A DNA stretch of 64,000 nucleotides from Stenomitos rutilans HA7619-LM2 (GTDB taxonomy: Bacteria; Cyanobacteriota; Cyanobacteriia; Leptolyngbyales; Leptolyngbyaceae): assembly GCA_019358945.1 (NCBI GenBank), contig JAHHIE010000019.1, positions 1 through 64,000 of the forward strand. The letters are read 5' to 3'. This document shows, one piece after another, positions 6,795 to 16,563 of this stretch. Numbering within the stretch: the stretch's first letter is position 1; each line of letters begins with the position of its first letter. A program made the position numbers and the translations under genes. The notes beneath the pieces are model-generated. The model was given only the letters and a program-made list of their open reading frames with translations, made no database searches and was not told the origin of the DNA.

Positions 6795-9700
6795 TTAAAA
6801 CCGTGTCTCGTATTCCACAACCGCGCGGCTATCTCCCGAAAAGTCGCTGGAACCGCGCAGCAGTAATTGATCATTCAAGCGATAGCGCAGACCAAATTGG
6901 GTCGGTTGGTTTGAGGTCAAGATTCTCAACACTGAAAGGGAAATACTGGGCGTGATGTCGAGGGCTGCCTCTGCACCCAAGCCGAGCGTTGAACCGCCGC
7001 TGCTCGTATCGCGTGCGCGATCGGGTCGTGTGACGGTGGGGAAAAGCCGAAACTCGCTCAGTCCGAGCGCATTGCCAATGACCCCCTGAATGTTACTGAG
7101 CAACGCAGACCCGGCCAGATTGGCAATACCCAGAGCCGTATCGCCTCGCCCTAATGTACTGACGAAACTCGCGCCCAAAAGGGACACAATCTCGGCTTCG
7201 CTGCGGGCGGGACTGCTGGTAAGTCTGAGATTATTCACCAACTGGCTGGCTGGCCCTTGCACCTGTGCTTGGATACGCACTGTTTGTAACGAACCATAGG
7301 CAGAGGCCGTTGTGAGGCTAGAGTCGTTGACTTCAGAGGAAATGGTTGAAGTGGGCAGGCGACTATTGGTGACTTCAGCAACCGAGGCAATCAGGCGTAC
7401 ATTGAGGTTGGGATCAAGCCCCTGTTTCTCAACAAATTCAGCCGTTTGGGGATAGCCACGAGCCAGCGTGAATTGAGTGGTGTACAGGTTGACTTGACCT
7501 GATTTGAGGCTAACCAGCCCTTTGGGGCGCAGGTCATCCAGTGGGCCGTTGATGGTAAGGCCACCTGTGGCGACAAAGCTTAGTAACGGGGCGCTTACCA
7601 CCCGAACGCCATTGGCTAACGTAATGCTGAGATCATCAAAGGTGATGACGTTATTACCGCCAAACGTGCTCGTTGAGCCTGCGGTTGCTCCACCTGATGT
7701 CGCTCCACTGCCTGCACCTGCGTTGCCGCCCCCTGCACTGGTGAGCAGCACCTGTCCATTAGAAAGCTGAATAATACCGCTAATGATGGGATTGAGAGCC
7801 GAGCCGACCACTTGAACGTCTCCATCCACTCCACCCTGATACAGCCCTTTGAGACTGATGCCGACCTTGTTCAGGTTCACATTAAGGGGCGTTTGGCGAT
7901 CGGGATCGTTGGCAGACAAGGCTGCAAAAATGGGCAGCACACCAGCCGCCGTGACATTGCCGCGCGTAAACTGCCCGGTGACATTATCCACCCGCAGTCG
8001 ATCGCGATCAAACCGAATGGTGCCCGTTACGCCTTTTAGAGGTTCGGGCAGGGCGCGGGCTTGCAGAGTCGCATTTTCAAAGCTAGCGGTACCTGTTGCG
8101 ATCGGTCGTCTGAGCGTACCCTGCACTTCAGCATTCACCTGACCTTTGCCATCGACCCAGGCAACCTGATTTTGGAGTAAGTTGAGTAGCGCCAGTCCTT
8201 CATTTTTGACATTCACGCTGAGCCGAATTTGATCATTATCGGGTTCAACCGAGGCAAACGGTAGTTTTTGCGGAATGCTGCCAGTGAGCGTAATCGGTTC
8301 ATTGCCGCTAATCAACAGTCGGCTACCAAAGTTGAGACGAGCATTGCTATAGCCAAAGTTGCCCTGGGCTTGCTGAATGTCGGTGCCGTTTAACACTCCA
8401 TCCGTCAGGCTTAACAGCCCCACCACTTGAGGATTATTCTGGCTACCCGTGATGGTTGCTGTAGCATTCAGGTTGCCTTGCACATTAAGCGGCAGGTTAA
8501 ATAATTCGGTCAGACGATCGGCGGGAATATTCTCCATACGGAACTGGCCTGACTGCGCTGACCCACCCACCTGACCTGAAAATGTAACCAGGGATTGATC
8601 GGACTGGAATCGTAGGGGGAGAAGCGTCACAATGCCATTCTCAAAGCTGCCTCTTGCCACCACTCGCTTGGCGGAAAGCGCGCTGCCCCACTGCCAGTCT
8701 TGTCCCCGCAGGTTGAAGTTAGCGCTGATGCCTTTTCGCAACGATCCCGAAGCACTGATGGTGCCACTGAATGCCCCTTTGAGTTCGCTCAATTCGGGGA
8801 GCGGTGATGCTTGCTGACGGGCCGCTAGTTGCGCTTTCAGAGCTTGAATTTCAGCGATGCGGCGGATTTGAGTTAATAACGGTGTGCTGGCTAACTCTAC
8901 GGGTACAGTCTCCAAATCAGCGGCTGTGCCGTAGGTGGGTAATGTTCCACCCCGCGCAAAGTCCGACAACTGAAAGTATTGCAGCAACTCCAGGACATCT
9001 TGAAGTTGCCCCTGCGGCACCGTCAACTGCGCTTGAAACTGCGGGTCTATACCAGCAAGCTTAGCGCTGGCATCCAGTTGAAAGCGGCTTTGTCCCCGAC
9101 GTAGCTCAGCTCCAGAAAGGGTGGCAACACCGTTGGAGAGGCTAACCCGTCCACCGAATTGATCGGCGCGATAGGTGCCGATCGTCGGATTGGTCAAGGT
9201 GAATTGTCCGTTGGCGCTGAGCTGACTCAAATCGCCCGATCGCAAGCGGCTTAGATTCACTGCTACACTGCCATTGAGTTCACCCGATAGGGGAAAGAAG
9301 GCTGCCGTTGCAGGGGTATTCAAGAACGACAACGGAAAGCGTTCGGCATTGACCAGCAGCACATCGCCCCGTCGCCTCCCTGTTGCCACCGCTTGACCAC
9401 GCCGAAGGTCAAACGTATTAATCTGGTAGGTTGAATCGAGCGTCAGCGCAATGCGGTCTTGCTGACCGACCAGATTTAACGCCACACCTCTTGCGACGCG
9501 CAGAGTTCCTCGCAGCGGCGATTCAAAGGCGGTACCATTGACGGCAAACTGGCGTAAGGTTACGCCCCCGTTGATGTTGGGATTGGTCAAATCACCCGTT
9601 AAGCGTCCCGCAAAGTCTACCCGTCCGGAGTAATCAACTGTTTTGGGAATGGGAAGCGCGATCGCCTGCAAGTTGTAGTTGGTCGTGCGGACGTTCAGAT

Positions 9701-11615
9701 CCAGCGCTGTAATGGCTGGGGTGCCCGTCAGACGTGCGTAGATGTTTCCAGCGGCGCTAAAGCCCGGAGCGGTGGCGCGTTGCAGAACAACCTTTTGTCC
9801 ATCCCAGGCAAACTGTGCATCGAGCGGTTCTGCAATGACCGAAACCCCTTGCGATAGTCGCGCCCGCCCCTGCGCACGCACGCTGGCTGGGCTGAAGTTA
9901 GACAACGATCCAGAAAGGGAAACGGCTCCGTTAAATAACCCTCGTAAGCCTGAAGAAAAACGACTGAGCTGCACTTGGGAGCCAGTCACCAGTGCCTGCC
10001 AACGTCCATTTGCGGCTCTTGCCTGAGCGCTGACCGTGCCGCCAGCCACCGCAAAGTTGGTATTCTGAAGCGTCGTCACGCCATTGGCGATGATGATTTC
10101 GCCTGAACCAGCATATTGCGCTTCGGGTGCCTGCCAGCGAACGAAGGTACGGGGATTGGTGGCCGTGCCTGTGACGATCGCCTGCGCATTCACGCGGCCG
10201 ATCGCAACGGGCGACGCATTTCCCCCTGTATAGGCACTCGCGATCGGCTCACCCGGAATGCCAACTGCCCGGACATTAAACGCCAGTTGTACCGGATTGC
10301 TAAGTTTAACCCGGCCTGCTCCAGTGACTTGTCCACCTGCTGCCGGAGTAGCCTGTACATCGGCGATCGTCAGCGTTTGATTGGCAGTCGCCAGTTGAAA
10401 TTTAGCGCTGTACTTACTGAGGTCAACACGATCGACCTTCCCTGGTTTCGTATTTCGAGCCACGCCCGTAATGACAGGCTGCTGCGTTGCTCCCGTGACC
10501 TTCAAATCTGCCAGTACTTCACCCGATGCGGGTACAGGTAGCTTCAACTGAAAGGTGTCTAGCACTTTAGCAATGCTGACAGGCTTCACCCGCGCTGTAA
10601 GGTTAAACCCTTGATCAAAATCCAGTGTGCCGCTTGCCTGAACGGGAATTTTGCTCTTACCAAACAGGGTTTCTGTATTCTCCAGGGTCAACAGCGTTCC
10701 TTGCAGTTGTAGCTCACCTTTTGCCTGCGTAAAGGTGTAGGGTACTTTGGGAATCGCCAGCGTTGCCCCTGTAAAGGTAGCAGTGCCCGATAGATAAGGC
10801 GTTTTTTGATTGGGGCGAATCTGTACAGCAATATTGCCGTTCGCCCGTCCGGCTGGCAAGTTGACCGGAAGTTTGACGAGGCGATCGATTTCCGTCAAGG
10901 CAAAATTCTGCCCCTGTACCTGTAAATTTGTCTGCGACGGCGATCGCAGCGTTTCGCCATTGAGCTTTAACTGACCGCCTGTATCTGATTGCCCTGAGAG
11001 TTCGTAGGTAATGCGTTGATTTTGGTCAAAAAAGCTAGCGCTACCGTTCAGTTGAGACAGATTAACCGGAACAGCCTTGCCTCCCGTTTTACCCGCTGCC
11101 ACCAACACCGCTCTCGCATCTTTAAAGCGAATTGCTTGCAGTTCAGTTTTGACAGGCCCTTTGCTCTCTTCATCTGAGATTTGCACCGAAATCCAGGTGC
11201 CATCGGGTGCCTGCTCAAGATACAGTTCTGGCTTGTCCAGTGTGATATCCAGATTCAGATTGCGAGTGAGCAGTAACCGAATCGGGTTAAACGCGACATC
11301 GACGGCTTGAACGGTCGCGCGATCGGGATCGGTGGCCGTTGCGGGTACCGATGAAGCCCCAAAGCGCAAACTGGTGAGCGAAAAGCGCTCAACCCGACCT
11401 AATTTCACCGGGCGCTTCAGCGATTCACTTAAGTTTGACTCTACCAGTGGAGCCAGCTTTTCGTTGACAAACACCCAGCTGTACCAAGCACCTCCTGCCA
11501 CGCCAGCCAGCGCTACAACACCTAAAGGAATCCCAACTCGTCTCAGTAAACGCGATCGTGAGCGCCTGCTAGAACCTGAACCAGGGTCGTTATCGGGGCT
11601 TGGCAAGTTCGTCAT
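6795..11615 (-). CDS. tamB: Translocation and assembly module protein TamB (DUF490)
   Basis: A very large protein of about 1,606 residues: cytoplasmic Arg-rich N-terminus, one membrane helix (VGIPLGVVALAGVAGGAWYSW), then a long run of AsmA/TamB-like beta repeats. The C-terminal DUF490 domain ends in the short beta segment AVVEYETRF. TamB proteins bridge the inner and outer membranes and take part in outer-membrane protein assembly and phospholipid transport; in cyanobacteria they also relate to the chloroplast TIC236 protein. A Gly/Ala/Ser-rich insertion (AGSGATSGGATAGSTSTFGG, near residue 1300) looks like a flexible linker. ATG 11615 (MTNLPSPDN) is preferred over an upstream in-frame TTG at 11684. 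The tpsB gene lies elsewhere in the window, not adjacent. Confidence 0.9.
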   Translation of the reverse strand: MTNLPSPDNDPGSGSSRRSRSRLLRRVGIPLGVVALAGVAGGAWYSWVFVNEKLAPLVESNLSESLKRPVKLGRVERFSLTSLRFGASSVPATATDPDRATVQAVDVAFNPIRLLLTRNLNLDITLDKPELYLEQAPDGTWISVQISDEESKGPVKTELQAIRFKDARAVLVAAGKTGGKAVPVNLSQLNGSASFFDQNQRITYELSGQSDTGGQLKLNGETLRSPSQTNLQVQGQNFALTEIDRLVKLPVNLPAGRANGNIAVQIRPNQKTPYLSGTATFTGATLAIPKVPYTFTQAKGELQLQGTLLTLENTETLFGKSKIPVQASGTLDFDQGFNLTARVKPVSIAKVLDTFQLKLPVPASGEVLADLKVTGATQQPVITGVARNTKPGKVDRVDLSKYSAKFQLATANQTLTIADVQATPAAGGQVTGAGRVKLSNPVQLAFNVRAVGIPGEPIASAYTGGNASPVAIGRVNAQAIVTGTATNPRTFVRWQAPEAQYAGSGEIIIANGVTTLQNTNFAVAGGTVSAQARAANGRWQALVTGSQVQLSRFSSGLRGLFNGAVSLSGSLSNFSPASVRAQGRARLSQGVSVIAEPLDAQFAWDGQKVVLQRATAPGFSAAGNIYARLTGTPAITALDLNVRTTNYNLQAIALPIPKTVDYSGRVDFAGRLTGDLTNPNINGGVTLRQFAVNGTAFESPLRGTLRVARGVALNLVGQQDRIALTLDSTYQINTFDLRRGQAVATGRRRGDVLLVNAERFPLSFLNTPATAAFFPLSGELNGSVAVNLSRLRSGDLSQLSANGQFTLTNPTIGTYRADQFGGRVSLSNGVATLSGAELRRGQSRFQLDASAKLAGIDPQFQAQLTVPQGQLQDVLELLQYFQLSDFARGGTLPTYGTAADLETVPVELASTPLLTQIRRIAEIQALKAQLAARQQASPLPELSELKGAFSGTISASGSLRKGISANFNLRGQDWQWGSALSAKRVVARGSFENGIVTLLPLRFQSDQSLVTFSGQVGGSAQSGQFRMENIPADRLTELFNLPLNVQGNLNATATITGSQNNPQVVGLLSLTDGVLNGTDIQQAQGNFGYSNARLNFGSRLLISGNEPITLTGSIPQKLPFASVEPDNDQIRLSVNVKNEGLALLNLLQNQVAWVDGKGQVNAEVQGTLRRPIATGTASFENATLQARALPEPLKGVTGTIRFDRDRLRVDNVTGQFTRGNVTAAGVLPIFAALSANDPDRQTPLNVNLNKVGISLKGLYQGGVDGDVQVVGSALNPIISGIIQLSNGQVLLTSAGGGNAGAGSGATSGGATAGSTSTFGGNNVITFDDLSITLANGVRVVSAPLLSFVATGGLTINGPLDDLRPKGLVSLKSGQVNLYTTQFTLARGYPQTAEFVEKQGLDPNLNVRLIASVAEVTNSRLPTSTISSEVNDSSLTTASAYGSLQTVRIQAQVQGPASQLVNNLRLTSSPARSEAEIVSLLGASFVSTLGRGDTALGIANLAGSALLSNIQGVIGNALGLSEFRLFPTVTRPDRARDTSSGGSTLGLGAEAALDITPSISLSVLRILTSNQPTQFGLRYRLNDQLLLRGSSDFSGDSRAVVEYETRF

Positions 11616-11708
11616 TTGTGGGGGAGGGGTGACTACTGGAGCCAATATACTGCTTACACTTGCGAATCTCTCATACTCTCGCAACTTTTAAATTAAAAAT
11701 TTTGGCGC

Positions 11709-11870
11709 AGTAGGAGTCAGCGGTCAGAAGTCAGTTTTTGCCTTTTGCCTTTTACTCTTTACCTTCATCTCTCATCCTTCTGCCTCCCCCGACCCCTGCC
11801 TCCCCCGTTCCCTTTGCTCCCCCTATTCCTTTCTGCTCTGCCCCTACCCCTCACCCGTCACTCGCTCAAA
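11709..11870. repeat. Composite heptad repeat array upstream of clpP
   Basis: Starts with GGAGTCAGCGGTCAGAAGTC, continues with TTGCCTT heptads (TTTTGCCTTTTGCCTTTT), then a pyrimidine-rich stretch of CTCATC-, CTGCCTCCC- and CCCTCACCC-type units. The same order of units occurs in the insertions inside the oxoprolinase gene. No gene is visible. Confidence 0.6.
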
Positions 11871-11907
11871 TCGGTAGAATGATAAAAACCGATCGAGGGC
11901 AAATGCC

Positions 11908-12513
11908 ATGATTCCTACCGTCATTGAGCAATCTGGTCGGGGCGAACGTGCCTTTGACATTTACTCGCGGCTGCTGCGAGAGCGGATTGTGTTTTTGGGA
12001 CAGCAAATTGATGCCGACCTGGCAAATTTGATTGTGGCTCAGTTGCTCTTTCTGGATGCTGAAGATCCGGAAAAAGATATCTATCTGTACATCAACTCTC
12101 CCGGTGGCTCTGTCTCAGCAGGCATGGGTATTTACGATACGCTGCGGCATATTCGCCCCGATGTCTCGACGATTTGCGTTGGGTTAGCTGCTAGTATGGG
12201 CGCGTTTTTGCTGAGCGCTGGTACCAAAGGTAAGCGGATGAGTCTACCTCACTCGCGGATTATGATTCACCAACCGCTGGGTGGCGCCCAGGGCCAAGCA
12301 ACCGACATTGAGATTCAGGCGAAAGAAATCCTGTACCACAAGCAGCGGTTGAATGAAATGCTGGCAGAGCATACAGGTCAGCCGATCGAACGCATTGAAG
12401 AAGATACCGAACGCGACTTTTTTATGTCTTCCGAAGAAGCAAAGGAGTACGGGTTGGTTGATCAGGTGATCGATCGCCGTCCGTCTGCCACTCGTCCGGC
12501 TGTTTTGAAGTAG
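11908..12513 (+). CDS. clpP: ATP-dependent Clp protease proteolytic subunit
   Basis: 201 residues, standard ClpP length. The catalytic triad is complete: Ser96 in [11 protein letters not shown], His121 in [10 protein letters not shown] and Asp170 in DTERDFFMS. The N-terminus [27 protein letters not shown] is the processed-edge region that forms the axial loops. ClpP tetradecamers degrade unfolded or adaptor-delivered proteins with ClpC/ClpX. Cyanobacteria encode several clpP paralogues and a noncatalytic ClpR; the intact triad makes this a ClpP. No clpX or clpR follows, so it is a stand-alone copy. Confidence 0.95.
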   Translation: MIPTVIEQSGRGERAFDIYSRLLRERIVFLGQQIDADLANLIVAQLLFLDAEDPEKDIYLYINSPGGSVSAGMGIYDTLRHIRPDVSTICVGLAASMGAFLLSAGTKGKRMSLPHSRIMIHQPLGGAQGQATDIEIQAKEILYHKQRLNEMLAEHTGQPIERIEEDTERDFFMSSEEAKEYGLVDQVIDRRPSATRPAVLK

Positions 12514-12514
12514 A

Positions 12515-12657
12515 GCGATCAGCGGTCAGCGATCAGCCGAACGAGGCTTTAGAGATTATTGTTTGGGATGATGTCACAAAATAGCATCTCTGTAGAGTGC
12601 GGCTTTGCGATCGCGCTTTCTCTAAATGCTGAAGACTGACTGCTGACCGCTAACTTC
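12515..12657. repeat. Inverted CTGACCG-type heptads between convergent genes
   Basis: AGCGATCAGCGGTCAGCGATC lies just past the clpP stop and its inverse type CTGACTGCTGACCGCT lies just before the stop of the lipoprotein gene, leaving about 100 bp between. The arms could pair and may separate the two convergent transcripts. Confidence 0.5.
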
Positions 12658-12659
12658 AG

Positions 12660-13022
12660 CTATTGAGATGTACCTGCTTGCCCCTGACGTTGAGCACGGG
12701 TAGCTTTTATCATGTCTTGAATTTTGGTCTTTTGCTCTGGTGTCAGGTCGAGACTTGCTATTGCCTCGCGCATTCTTACGCCCTGTTGCAGTTTTGCCTG
12801 GAGTTGCTGCGACTGTTCAGGAGTTAGCACCGCTTCAATCTGCTTACGCATGGCTTCGCGTCGCTGTGCCCGTTCTGGCGATCGAGCCTTATCTGATGGT
12901 GCCGCACCGGATGACATCGTATCTGTCTGGGGTGATTCTGACGCATTGGGCTGGGAGCATGCAGAGACGCCGCCAATAAGGAGCATCCCTAGAAGCATTG
13001 TGGTCGCGGTCGATCGTTTCAT
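12660..13022 (-). CDS. Small lipoprotein with two LTxxQ (Spy/CpxP-like) motifs
   Basis: 120 residues. MKRSTATTMLLGMLLIGGVSAC is a signal peptide whose VSAC end fits a lipobox, so the mature N-terminus would be lipidated Cys22. The mature part is helical, Gln/Arg-rich and carries LTPEQSQQL and LTPEQKTKI, the motif that defines the Spy/CpxP periplasmic chaperone family. It probably acts in the periplasm on unfolded proteins or metals. It is somewhat shorter than Spy of E. coli. It diverges from the HEAT-repeat gene at 13182. Confidence 0.7.
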   Translation of the reverse strand: MKRSTATTMLLGMLLIGGVSACSQPNASESPQTDTMSSGAAPSDKARSPERAQRREAMRKQIEAVLTPEQSQQLQAKLQQGVRMREAIASLDLTPEQKTKIQDMIKATRAQRQGQAGTSQ

Positions 13023-13181
13023 GAAATCACCATCTGTTGAGAGTTCTCACGACGTTAGACGGTTGATGTGCGATGGTGGTTCATGTCAATCATTGGGAGT
13101 GAGCGCTCTAGACTTTTTTGCAACCACGATCGTTCAGGCAAAGCCATTGTGTCAAAATGAGGCAACTGTAGTCTTAGACGC

Positions 13182-14474
13182 ATGTCAAATGGATTAGAGC
13201 AGGCTGAGGCTGCGTTTGAGCAAGGCGATTGGTGTCTGGTACATCAATGTTTGCAGCAATGGTTGGTTGATCGCACCGCCGCAGAGCTTTCCAACCGCAC
13301 ATCAGAGCGTGCCTTAGAGCTGGCGATCGCCATCCTTGAAGCAGGCGACTTTCAAGAGCGATGGGATATTGCTAAACTGCTGCCTGCCTTTGGGGATCAG
13401 GCCATTGATCCCCTAATTGCCCTGCTTCGAGATGATGAAACTGATGCAGATGCGTGTTGGTTTGCAGCCCGTGCGCTGGGTGCTTATCCCCAGCCGAACG
13501 TCGTTACAGCGTTGCTGGCACTGCTGCAAACCACCGACCAGGATGAATTGAGAAGCATTGCGGCTGAAGCCCTGGCGCATATCGGTAGTCCAGTGATTGC
13601 GGCATTGACAGAGATGCTGGCACAGGACGACACTCGCCTGTTCGCGGTGCAATCGCTGGCGATCATTCGTCGCACAGAAACCATTGATCCGCTTCTTAGT
13701 GTGGTGGGTGATCCCAATCCAACTATACGGGCGATCGCGCTCGGCGCACTGGGCAGTTTTCATGATCCCCGCACACCACCCGTACTCATCCAGGGGCTAC
13801 AGGATCAAAACGCAATGGTCAAACAAGTAGCGGTCGAAGAACTGGGCTTTTGCAACGATTCCGCCCTTCAGTCCGACCTCGTTAGCTTGCTGTCAGGGTG
13901 TCTTCAGGATCAGGATGCAGCGGTACGTCAGGCAGCCACGATCGCCCTCGGACGGTTAGGCTCTGATGCAGCCGCAGATGCCCTCTTTGGAGTGCTAAAG
14001 GCTCCACAGACTTCAGTGCTGTTGCAAACCGAGATCATTTGGGCATTCCATCGCATTGGCACAACGATCGCGCTGAACTATCTACGACAAACCCTGCATC
14101 AATTCAACCAGCCTGCCTCCCTGCCGCTTTATCAAACCGTTCTCACCGCGATCGGACGTTGGGAAACCGACGATGCCAAGCCTCAAGCGGCTCAAATGTT
14201 AGCGGAGGCACTGGCAATCCCTTTTGTGGTTGAGCAACCGATGCTGAAGCAGGCGATCGCCAACGGTCTGGGCGCACTGAGCCAATTAGAGACGCTCGAA
14301 ACCCTGATACAGCTTTTAGCGAGTGAAGAAATGAGTGTACGACTCCATGCGATCGCTGCCCTCAAAGCCCTGGATGCAACCACGGCTCACCAACGGCTCA
14401 AAAGCCTGGTCAACCGCTCTGATGTGCCAGAAGCCCTTAAGCAGGGAGCGGCGATCGCGCTTCAGGAATGGTAG
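13182..14474 (+). CDS. HEAT-repeat protein
   Basis: 430 residues of tandem alpha-helical HEAT/PBS-lyase-like repeats (PLIALLRDD, ALLALLQTT, AALTEMLAQ, PLLSVVGDP, PVLIQGLQD, then further copies), covering roughly residues 60-420. The N-terminal 55 residues are helical. In cyanobacteria this repeat type occurs in phycobilin lyases (CpcE/F), NblB and scaffold proteins. No conserved lyase partner gene adjoins, and the length exceeds CpcE/F, so a scaffold role is more likely. The start ATG 13182 lacks a good ribosome-binding site. Confidence 0.75.
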   Translation: MSNGLEQAEAAFEQGDWCLVHQCLQQWLVDRTAAELSNRTSERALELAIAILEAGDFQERWDIAKLLPAFGDQAIDPLIALLRDDETDADACWFAARALGAYPQPNVVTALLALLQTTDQDELRSIAAEALAHIGSPVIAALTEMLAQDDTRLFAVQSLAIIRRTETIDPLLSVVGDPNPTIRAIALGALGSFHDPRTPPVLIQGLQDQNAMVKQVAVEELGFCNDSALQSDLVSLLSGCLQDQDAAVRQAATIALGRLGSDAAADALFGVLKAPQTSVLLQTEIIWAFHRIGTTIALNYLRQTLHQFNQPASLPLYQTVLTAIGRWETDDAKPQAAQMLAEALAIPFVVEQPMLKQAIANGLGALSQLETLETLIQLLASEEMSVRLHAIAALKALDATTAHQRLKSLVNRSDVPEALKQGAAIALQEW

Positions 14475-14657
14475 CCATTGATGACAGTTGGCAACCCTCA
14501 GCTAGCAACCAACCACTAGCAACCAACAACTCCTTTACTCACACCCTTGCACGGACACTGTACAATGCGGCAAACTGACGCTAGTCGATACACTGACTGA
14601 TTCTGCCTGTGCCAGCCTGCCCTTGGCACTCTCCTTATTCATCCAAGCTGACAATTC

Positions 14658-16439
14658 ATGCTGCTGCCGAATACCCAACGCCGAACAAAGATTGTTGCCA
14701 CCATTGGCCCAGCGACCAGTAGCCCGGAGGCTCTACGTGACCTGATTGAGGCCGGAGCCACAACCTTGCGCCTTAATTTCTCCCACGGAACGCATGAGGA
14801 TCACCAGCGTAGTATTCGCCTGATCCGCCAAACCTCCTTTGAATTAAATCAGCCTGTAGGCATCCTCCAGGATTTGCAAGGCCCCAAAATTCGGTTGGGT
14901 CGGTTTGGAAATGGGTCGATTATTCTCAACAAAGGCGATCGCTTTACCCTGACCAGCAAGCTTCTAGAAGGCACTCAAACCATTAGCTCCATCACCTATG
15001 AACCGCTAGCAGATGAGGTGCCTGAAGGATCGGTCATTTTGCTGGATGATGGCAAGGTGGAAATGTTTGTGGAGAAGGTCGATCGGGCCGCACGCGAACT
15101 TCACTGTGTCACGGTGGTTGGCGGAGCGCTCTCCAACAACAAAGGGGTGAATTTTCCCGGCGTTTACCTGTCGATCAAAGCGCTCACTGACAAAGATCGC
15201 AAAGACCTGACCTTTGGGCTAGATCAGGGTGTAGATTGGGTGGCCCTCAGCTTTGTCCGCAACCCGCAGGATGTGCTGGAAATTAAAGAACTGATTTCCA
15301 GTGCGGGTAAAAACGTCCCGGTCATCGTCAAGATCGAGAAGCACGAAGCGATCGAAGAAATGGAGTCCATTCTCTCCATTAGTGATGGGGTCATGGTGGC
15401 GCGGGGCGACCTGGGTGTGGAACTGCCCGCCGAAGATGTGCCCGTGTTGCAAAAGCGGTTGATTGCGACAGCAAATCGGATGGGCATTCCGGTTATTACC
15501 GCGACACAGATGCTCGACAGCATGGTGCATAGCCCTCGCCCAACCCGCGCAGAAATTTCGGACGTGGCAAATGCCATTATCGACGGCACAGATGCGGTGA
15601 TGCTGTCTAACGAAACGGCAGTAGGCAAGCATCCCGTTGAAGCGGTCGCAACGATGGCACGGATCGCCGTGCGGATTGAGCAGGAAAATTGGAAGCAGAC
15701 GATCGAGGATCGAGGGCGATCGATCCCCAATGCGATTAGCCATGCCGTGAGCCAAATTGCCGACCAACTCGATGCAGCGGCCATCATGACGTTGACCAAA
15801 ACCGGAGCGACGGCACGCAATGTCTCTAAATTCCGTTCTACGAAACCGATTCTAGCTATCACGCCGCATGTGGATGTCGCGCGGCAGCTTCAGCTTGTGT
15901 GGGGCGTAAAGCCTCTGCTGGTGCTTGATTTACCGTCCACCGGGCAAACCTTCCAGGCCGCGCTGAATGTGGCACAGGAAAAGGAGCTTCTCTGCGAGGG
16001 TGATCTGGTCGTGATGACGGCTGGCACGCTACAAGGGGTTTCTGGCTCGACCGATTTAATTAAGGTGGAAGTAGTCACTGCCGTGCGGGGTAAGGGTGTC
16101 GGCATTGGTCAGGGCATGGTGAGCGGCAAGGCACGGGTCATCCACAGCAGTGCTGACATCAGCCACTTCAGTCCTGGCGAGATTTTGATCGCGCAGCATA
16201 CAGGCGCTGAGTTAATTGAAGCGATTCGGAAAGCCGCTGGCATTATTGCCGAAGAAGGTAGTTTGACCAGCCACGCCGCCGCGATCGGGCTACGACTGGG
16301 CATTCCCGCGATCGTGGGCGTGAAAAACGCCACCTCCGCCATTCGGAACGGAGACATCATCACACTTGACTTGCAACGAGGCTTGGTCTACTCCGGTGCG
16401 AGCATTCCCAATCAGGTAGAATCGGCGCTACCCGTTTAG
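14658..16439 (+). CDS. pyk: Pyruvate kinase with C-terminal PEP-utiliser domain
   Basis: 593 residues. The barrel and lid domains occupy residues 1-345: RRTKIVATIGPATSSPE at the N-terminus, the active-site segment VPVIVKIEKHEAIEEM near 220, and MVARGDLGVELP near 245. A C-terminal allosteric domain follows to about 475. Residues 490-590 form an extra PEP-utilising mobile domain (GKARVIHSSADI, EGSLTSHAAAIGLRLGIPAI) like the swivelling domain of PpsA/PtsI, whose TSHAAAI resembles the phospho-His motif. This long form is common in cyanobacteria and Bacillus. It makes ATP from PEP in glycolysis. Lone gene, flanked by heptad repeats. Confidence 0.95.
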   Translation: MLLPNTQRRTKIVATIGPATSSPEALRDLIEAGATTLRLNFSHGTHEDHQRSIRLIRQTSFELNQPVGILQDLQGPKIRLGRFGNGSIILNKGDRFTLTSKLLEGTQTISSITYEPLADEVPEGSVILLDDGKVEMFVEKVDRAARELHCVTVVGGALSNNKGVNFPGVYLSIKALTDKDRKDLTFGLDQGVDWVALSFVRNPQDVLEIKELISSAGKNVPVIVKIEKHEAIEEMESILSISDGVMVARGDLGVELPAEDVPVLQKRLIATANRMGIPVITATQMLDSMVHSPRPTRAEISDVANAIIDGTDAVMLSNETAVGKHPVEAVATMARIAVRIEQENWKQTIEDRGRSIPNAISHAVSQIADQLDAAAIMTLTKTGATARNVSKFRSTKPILAITPHVDVARQLQLVWGVKPLLVLDLPSTGQTFQAALNVAQEKELLCEGDLVVMTAGTLQGVSGSTDLIKVEVVTAVRGKGVGIGQGMVSGKARVIHSSADISHFSPGEILIAQHTGAELIEAIRKAAGIIAEEGSLTSHAAAIGLRLGIPAIVGVKNATSAIRNGDIITLDLQRGLVYSGASIPNQVESALPV

Positions 16440-16563
16440 TGGGAAAAGCAGGGGGCAGAGGGCAGAAGCTGACCGCTGATAGCTGACCGCTCAAAACGCT
16501 TTCTTCACTTTCCCCACGTCCCCGGCATCTTCCATCCTACTGTCATCCCACTGTCATCGCGCC

